NCBI GenBank assembly: GCA_014360105.1
Contig: JACIYD010000110.1
Coordinates: forward strand, 1-5,885
Direction: 5' to 3'
DNA from: Clostridia bacterium
Lineage (GTDB): Bacteria > Bacillota > DSM-521 > Neomoorellales > SLTJ01
DNA length: 5,885 nucleotides
In this document: piece after piece, positions 3,788 to 5,885 of the stretch
How positions within the stretch are numbered: position 1 is the stretch's first letter
Layout of the letters: each line of letters begins with the position of its first letter
Notes under the pieces: model-generated
What the model was told of the DNA's origin: nothing
Seen by the model: only the letters and a program-made list of their open reading frames with translations
Database searches by the model: none
Program-made: the position numbers and the translations under genes

Positions 3788-4894
3788 TTACCCGTCCTCG
3801 CGCGCGTAGGCCAGAATTCTCTCAAGGGTTTGCCTGCGCCGGGCATTAATTCCTTCAAAGTCCATGTTCGGTATATAGTAGCTTTCCATCTCATCGTGGG
3901 CTTTTTTGGCCCGGCGAATGAACGCAACGGCAGGATCCAGCGCGGCGGCGAAGCGCCTTTGGGCTTCGTTCAAGTCTTCTTGGTAAGGCGCCAGCGCCTG
4001 CCACTCCACCAGGCAGTCGAGATCGATGAGCCTATCCGCCGGTTGAGGCGGGAAGCGGTGGTATTCGTGGGTCGTAATCACGGCTACTCCCAAGTCGGGA
4101 AGAAACAGGTGCTCCAGGTAGTCCGGGACGAGGCCGCAGTGAAAGGCCTCAACGGCATAACCCCTGTTGAGCGCCTCATGGTAAACCCTCTCCACCAGGC
4201 GAGAACGGGCCGCTTTACTGCCGCCGCGAATGATAAAGCGTTGGGTCGAAGCACCGAAGACGGTGGCGAAGTGGTGCACGCAGCCGTCCGGGGTGATGGC
4301 CGAAGCGAAAAGATGGCGCGAAGAGGCCGAGCCATGGTGGTTCCGTCCCTGAAATACGCCTTCCGTGAGCTCTCTTTCCGCGCGGTGGAGGGCGGACGGG
4401 GGAAGGGCTCCGCTGGCGGTGTAGTAGCTTTCGCTTTCCTCCTGGAGCAGCTTGGCCTGGGCCAGGTAACGGTAGGCGCTGGCAAAGAACTGCGCTATGG
4501 TCCTTCCCAGCTTGACGATCGCCTCTCTATGGCTGCGGAGGCCGGCCTCGTCCCAGTAGTCCCCGAGATAAATGATTTCGTCGACGGCTCCGGGCCAGCG
4601 CGGGTCGATAACGTGCGGCGCCGTACCGTCCATCAGAGCCACTCCTAGCGCCGGGATCAACACCCCGTCCAGGGAGCCGTTATCAGAAGAACAGCAGAGA
4701 AATTCCACGTCGTAACCCCGGGCAAGCAGGTCCTCGCCGAGAATACGCAAGAAGGTGGATTTGCCTACGCCCGGCCCTCCTTTGAGAATGAAGATGCGCC
4801 GCGCCTCTGGGCCGATTACCTGGTCGTAGAAAGAGTAAAACCCGTAGGCAGTATTGCCGCCGGGAAAAACCTTTCTTACCCGACCCTGCTTCAT
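3788..4894 (-). CDS. P-loop ATPase of the PRK06851 type, second P-loop degenerate
   Basis: The 368-residue product starts at ATG 4894, 11 bases after AAGGAGG. The upstream ATG at 4927 would add 11 lysine-rich residues and has its nearest purine block about 19 bases away. The protein begins with KVFPGGNTAYGFYSFYDQVI, the typical opening of this uncharacterised Firmicute family. A perfect Walker A, GGPGVGKST, lies at about 39-47. A second module starts near residue 200 (HLFASAITPDG, then QRFIIRGG). At the second P-loop, about 224-231, the sequence is GGSKAARS: the glycine and lysine of GKS are replaced by alanine and arginine. Only the first module should bind ATP in the normal way. No signal peptide or membrane segment is present. 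The biological role is unknown; an association with spore formers is recalled from memory. The gene faces the desulfurase gene divergently, and part of it is copied at 473-735. Confidence 0.8.
   Translation of the reverse strand: MKQGRVRKVFPGGNTAYGFYSFYDQVIGPEARRIFILKGGPGVGKSTFLRILGEDLLARGYDVEFLCCSSDNGSLDGVLIPALGVALMDGTAPHVIDPRWPGAVDEIIYLGDYWDEAGLRSHREAIVKLGRTIAQFFASAYRYLAQAKLLQEESESYYTASGALPPSALHRAERELTEGVFQGRNHHGSASSRHLFASAITPDGCVHHFATVFGASTQRFIIRGGSKAARSRLVERVYHEALNRGYAVEAFHCGLVPDYLEHLFLPDLGVAVITTHEYHRFPPQPADRLIDLDCLVEWQALAPYQEDLNEAQRRFAAALDPAVAFIRRAKKAHDEMESYYIPNMDFEGINARRRQTLERILAYAREDG
4011..4274 (-). repeat. Intact-gene copy of the ATPase direct repeat
   Basis: This 264-base segment inside the ATPase gene is repeated at 473-735 in the same orientation with about 95% identity. 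It encodes residues of about 207-295, around the degenerate second P-loop. The copies are 3.5 kb apart and enclose the mosaic region and the HD-GYP gene. Confidence 0.9.
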
Positions 4895-4940
4895 GGTTGA
4901 CTTTCCCTCCTTAGCCCTTCTTTTCATGTTAAGAAGTTAA

Positions 4941-5096
4941 GTTCTCCTGCGGGTCGAACCCGCCGCCGGCGAGACCAGTATATGCGTCGCCGTCGCCAAG
5001 GGTGTAAGGATAGCCGTGGCAGGACAAACCCTTGCCTCAGGCCAAGTGGAGGAAGACGTTACCGGGTGGGTAACCTACCATGGGCGGAAGGAGTAG
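4941..5096 (+). pseudogene. Possible coding remnant in the divergent spacer
   Basis: The plus-strand frame from 4941 to TAG at 5094-5096 has 51 codons and reads, among others, ETSICVAVAKGVRIAVAG, then QTLASGQVEEDVTGWVTYHG. The composition is protein-like, with beta-type alternation and third positions that look coding, unlike the arginine-rich shadows nearby. There is no ATG and no credible start for the full frame. The GTG opening MAGQTLASGQ has AAGGAT 4 bases before it and would give only 26 residues. I do not recognise a family. It may be the C-terminal relic of a lost gene or chance. Confidence 0.25.
5058..5074. other. Perfect 6-bp hairpin in the divergent spacer
   Basis: GTTACC (5058-5063) and GGTAAC (5069-5074) pair across GGGTG. 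The site sits about 150 bases before the desulfurase gene and could be an operator-like dyad. It also falls inside the possible coding remnant, where it would be incidental. Confidence 0.3.
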
Positions 5097-5223
5097 AATC
5101 TAGGAAGGTATTTGGCTTTTCATCGCGAAAGTTAAGGCAGTTGGGGCGGCGGCATGGCGAGGGTAGGGCTCAGCGAAGTGACCTCGGCCCGGCCGGCCAA
5201 GGTGTGAGAAAGGTGCGGTATCT
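5097..5223. other. Leader of the desulfurase-family gene
   Basis: No gene of credible length lies here. A 17-codon frame (ATG 5154 to TGA 5205-5207) ends 16 bases before the desulfurase start but lacks a clear ribosome binding site. AAAGGTG at 5209-5215, 8 bases before ATG 5224, is the likely, rather weak, ribosome binding site of the desulfurase gene. I found no promoter that I would defend. Confidence 0.4.
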
Positions 5224-5885
5224 ATGGGTATTTACCTTGACAATGCGGCGACCACGTTTCCCAAGCCCGCCGTCGTTTACGAGGCGGTCCTGGACTGTCT
5301 GCGCCGGGTAGGCGCGAGCGCCGGACGGGGTAGCTATCGCCTGGCGTTGGAAGCAGATCACCTGGTTTTTGAGACACGGCTGGCGCTGGCACGCCTTTTC
5401 AACATTGGCGATCCGGCGCGTCTGGTCTTTACGGCCAACGCTACCGAAGCGTTAAACCTGGCTCTGAAGGGTCTGCTGCGTCAGGGTGACCATGTGGTCA
5501 CTTCTTCCATGGAGCATAACGCCGTCTGGCGTCCGCTCAAGGTGCTTGAGCGGACCCGAGGCATCGAGATCACGGTCGTTCCTTGCCGGCCGGACGGGAC
5601 CCTCGAGGTAGGCGACGTAAGCCGGGCCTTGAAAGACCGCACGCGGCTGGTGGTGCTGACGCACGCCTCCAATGTAGTAGGAACCCTTCTCCCGGTGGGC
5701 GAGATCGGGCGGATAACGCGCTCGCGTGGCATCCTTCTTCTGGTAGACGCGGCCCAAACGGCCGGTGTCTATCCCATCGATGTGGAAGAGATGGCCGTGG
5801 ACCTCTTGGCCTTTACCGGTCATAAGGGCCTCCTGGGGCCGATGGGGACGGGTGGGCTTTATCTGGGCCCTGGCGTGACACTCGA
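5224..5885 (+). CDS. Cysteine desulfurase-family protein (aminotransferase class V), N-terminal part
   Basis: The ATG at 5224 follows AAAGGTG by 8 bases. The frame stays open to the window edge, giving 220 residues of a protein that usually has about 380. MGIYLDNAATTFPKPAVVYE is the classic opening of the EF2568-type branch of the NifS/SufS family. Further landmarks are the TANATEALNLALKG cofactor-phosphate loop, H98 in SSMEHNAVWRP (stacks on the pyridoxal ring), D175 in LVDAAQTAG and K201 in FTGHKGLLGPMGTGG, the Schiff-base lysine. These enzymes use pyridoxal phosphate to take sulfur from cysteine for iron-sulfur clusters, thiolated tRNA or other sulfur carriers, in the cytoplasm. The catalytic cysteine loop lies beyond the window, so desulfurase activity cannot be confirmed and a related lyase or selenocysteine lyase role remains possible. 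The gene diverges from the ATPase gene with a 329-base spacer. Confidence 0.88.
   Translation, partial: MGIYLDNAATTFPKPAVVYEAVLDCLRRVGASAGRGSYRLALEADHLVFETRLALARLFNIGDPARLVFTANATEALNLALKGLLRQGDHVVTSSMEHNAVWRPLKVLERTRGIEITVVPCRPDGTLEVGDVSRALKDRTRLVVLTHASNVVGTLLPVGEIGRITRSRGILLLVDAAQTAGVYPIDVEEMAVDLLAFTGHKGLLGPMGTGGLYLGPGVTL

Noticed and set aside
3656..4648. Plus-strand open frame of about 330 codons opposite the ATPase gene
   Set aside because: The opposite strand carries a perfect Walker A and family-wide motifs; this frame has none.
4949..4963. T-arm-like hairpin GCGGG-TCGAA-CCCGC, possible tRNA
   Set aside because: The loop has 5 bases instead of 7, and no acceptor stem, D arm or anticodon arm can be drawn around it. 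At most it is a small hairpin in the ATPase leader.
4976..4990. TATACT on the minus strand as a -10 element for the ATPase gene
   Set aside because: The only -35-like sequence (TTACAC) is about 19 bases away and a weak match, so I do not annotate a promoter.
5154..5207. 17-codon frame before the desulfurase gene as a leader peptide
   Set aside because: It has no good ribosome binding site, no codon run suggesting attenuation and no terminator hairpin after it.

Overview
The window is GC-rich and reads like the chromosome of a thermophilic or anaerobic, probably spore-forming Firmicute of the Moorella/Thermanaeromonas kind. This is an inference from protein style: a FapA (DUF342) protein, an HD-GYP protein with clostridial-type flanking domains, a PRK06851-like ATPase, an EF2568-type cysteine desulfurase, and purine-rich AGGAGG-like ribosome binding sites with some TTG and GTG starts. 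The species cannot be fixed from the sequence.

Layout. At 3-452 (+) lies the C-terminal end of a FapA/DUF342 protein. Positions 473-2205 form a mosaic of short and broken genes. It holds an internal piece of the ATPase gene found intact further right (473-735, -), the tail of a replication-protein-like gene (737-967, +), two small tail-anchored coiled-coil proteins (979-1329 and 1363-1566, -), a HicA toxin gene with an altered end (1586-1792, -) overlapping a HicB stump (1789-1881, -), an internal piece of a siroheme nitrite/sulfite reductase-like gene (1877-2149, +) and perhaps the first codons of another small gene (2146-2205, -). Positions 2206-2507 hold no gene that I can support. Two intact minus-strand genes follow: an HD-GYP cyclic-di-GMP phosphodiesterase-like protein (2508-3626) and a P-loop ATPase (3788-4894). 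A 329-base divergent spacer (4895-5223) leads to a plus-strand cysteine desulfurase-family gene (5224 to the window end), which is cut off before its catalytic cysteine.

How the genes relate. No single pathway links them. The intact genes are housekeeping or signalling genes in separate transcription units. The left third looks like a recombination scar or gene graveyard: several fragments lack an end exactly where an unrelated fragment begins, and one is a roughly 95% identical copy of part of a gene 3.5 kb away. I found no CRISPR array, no complete insertion sequence, no rRNA and no convincing tRNA. The main points of interest are the mosaic itself, the damaged hicBA pair next to two duplicated tail-anchored coiled-coil genes, and the degenerate second P-loop of the ATPase.
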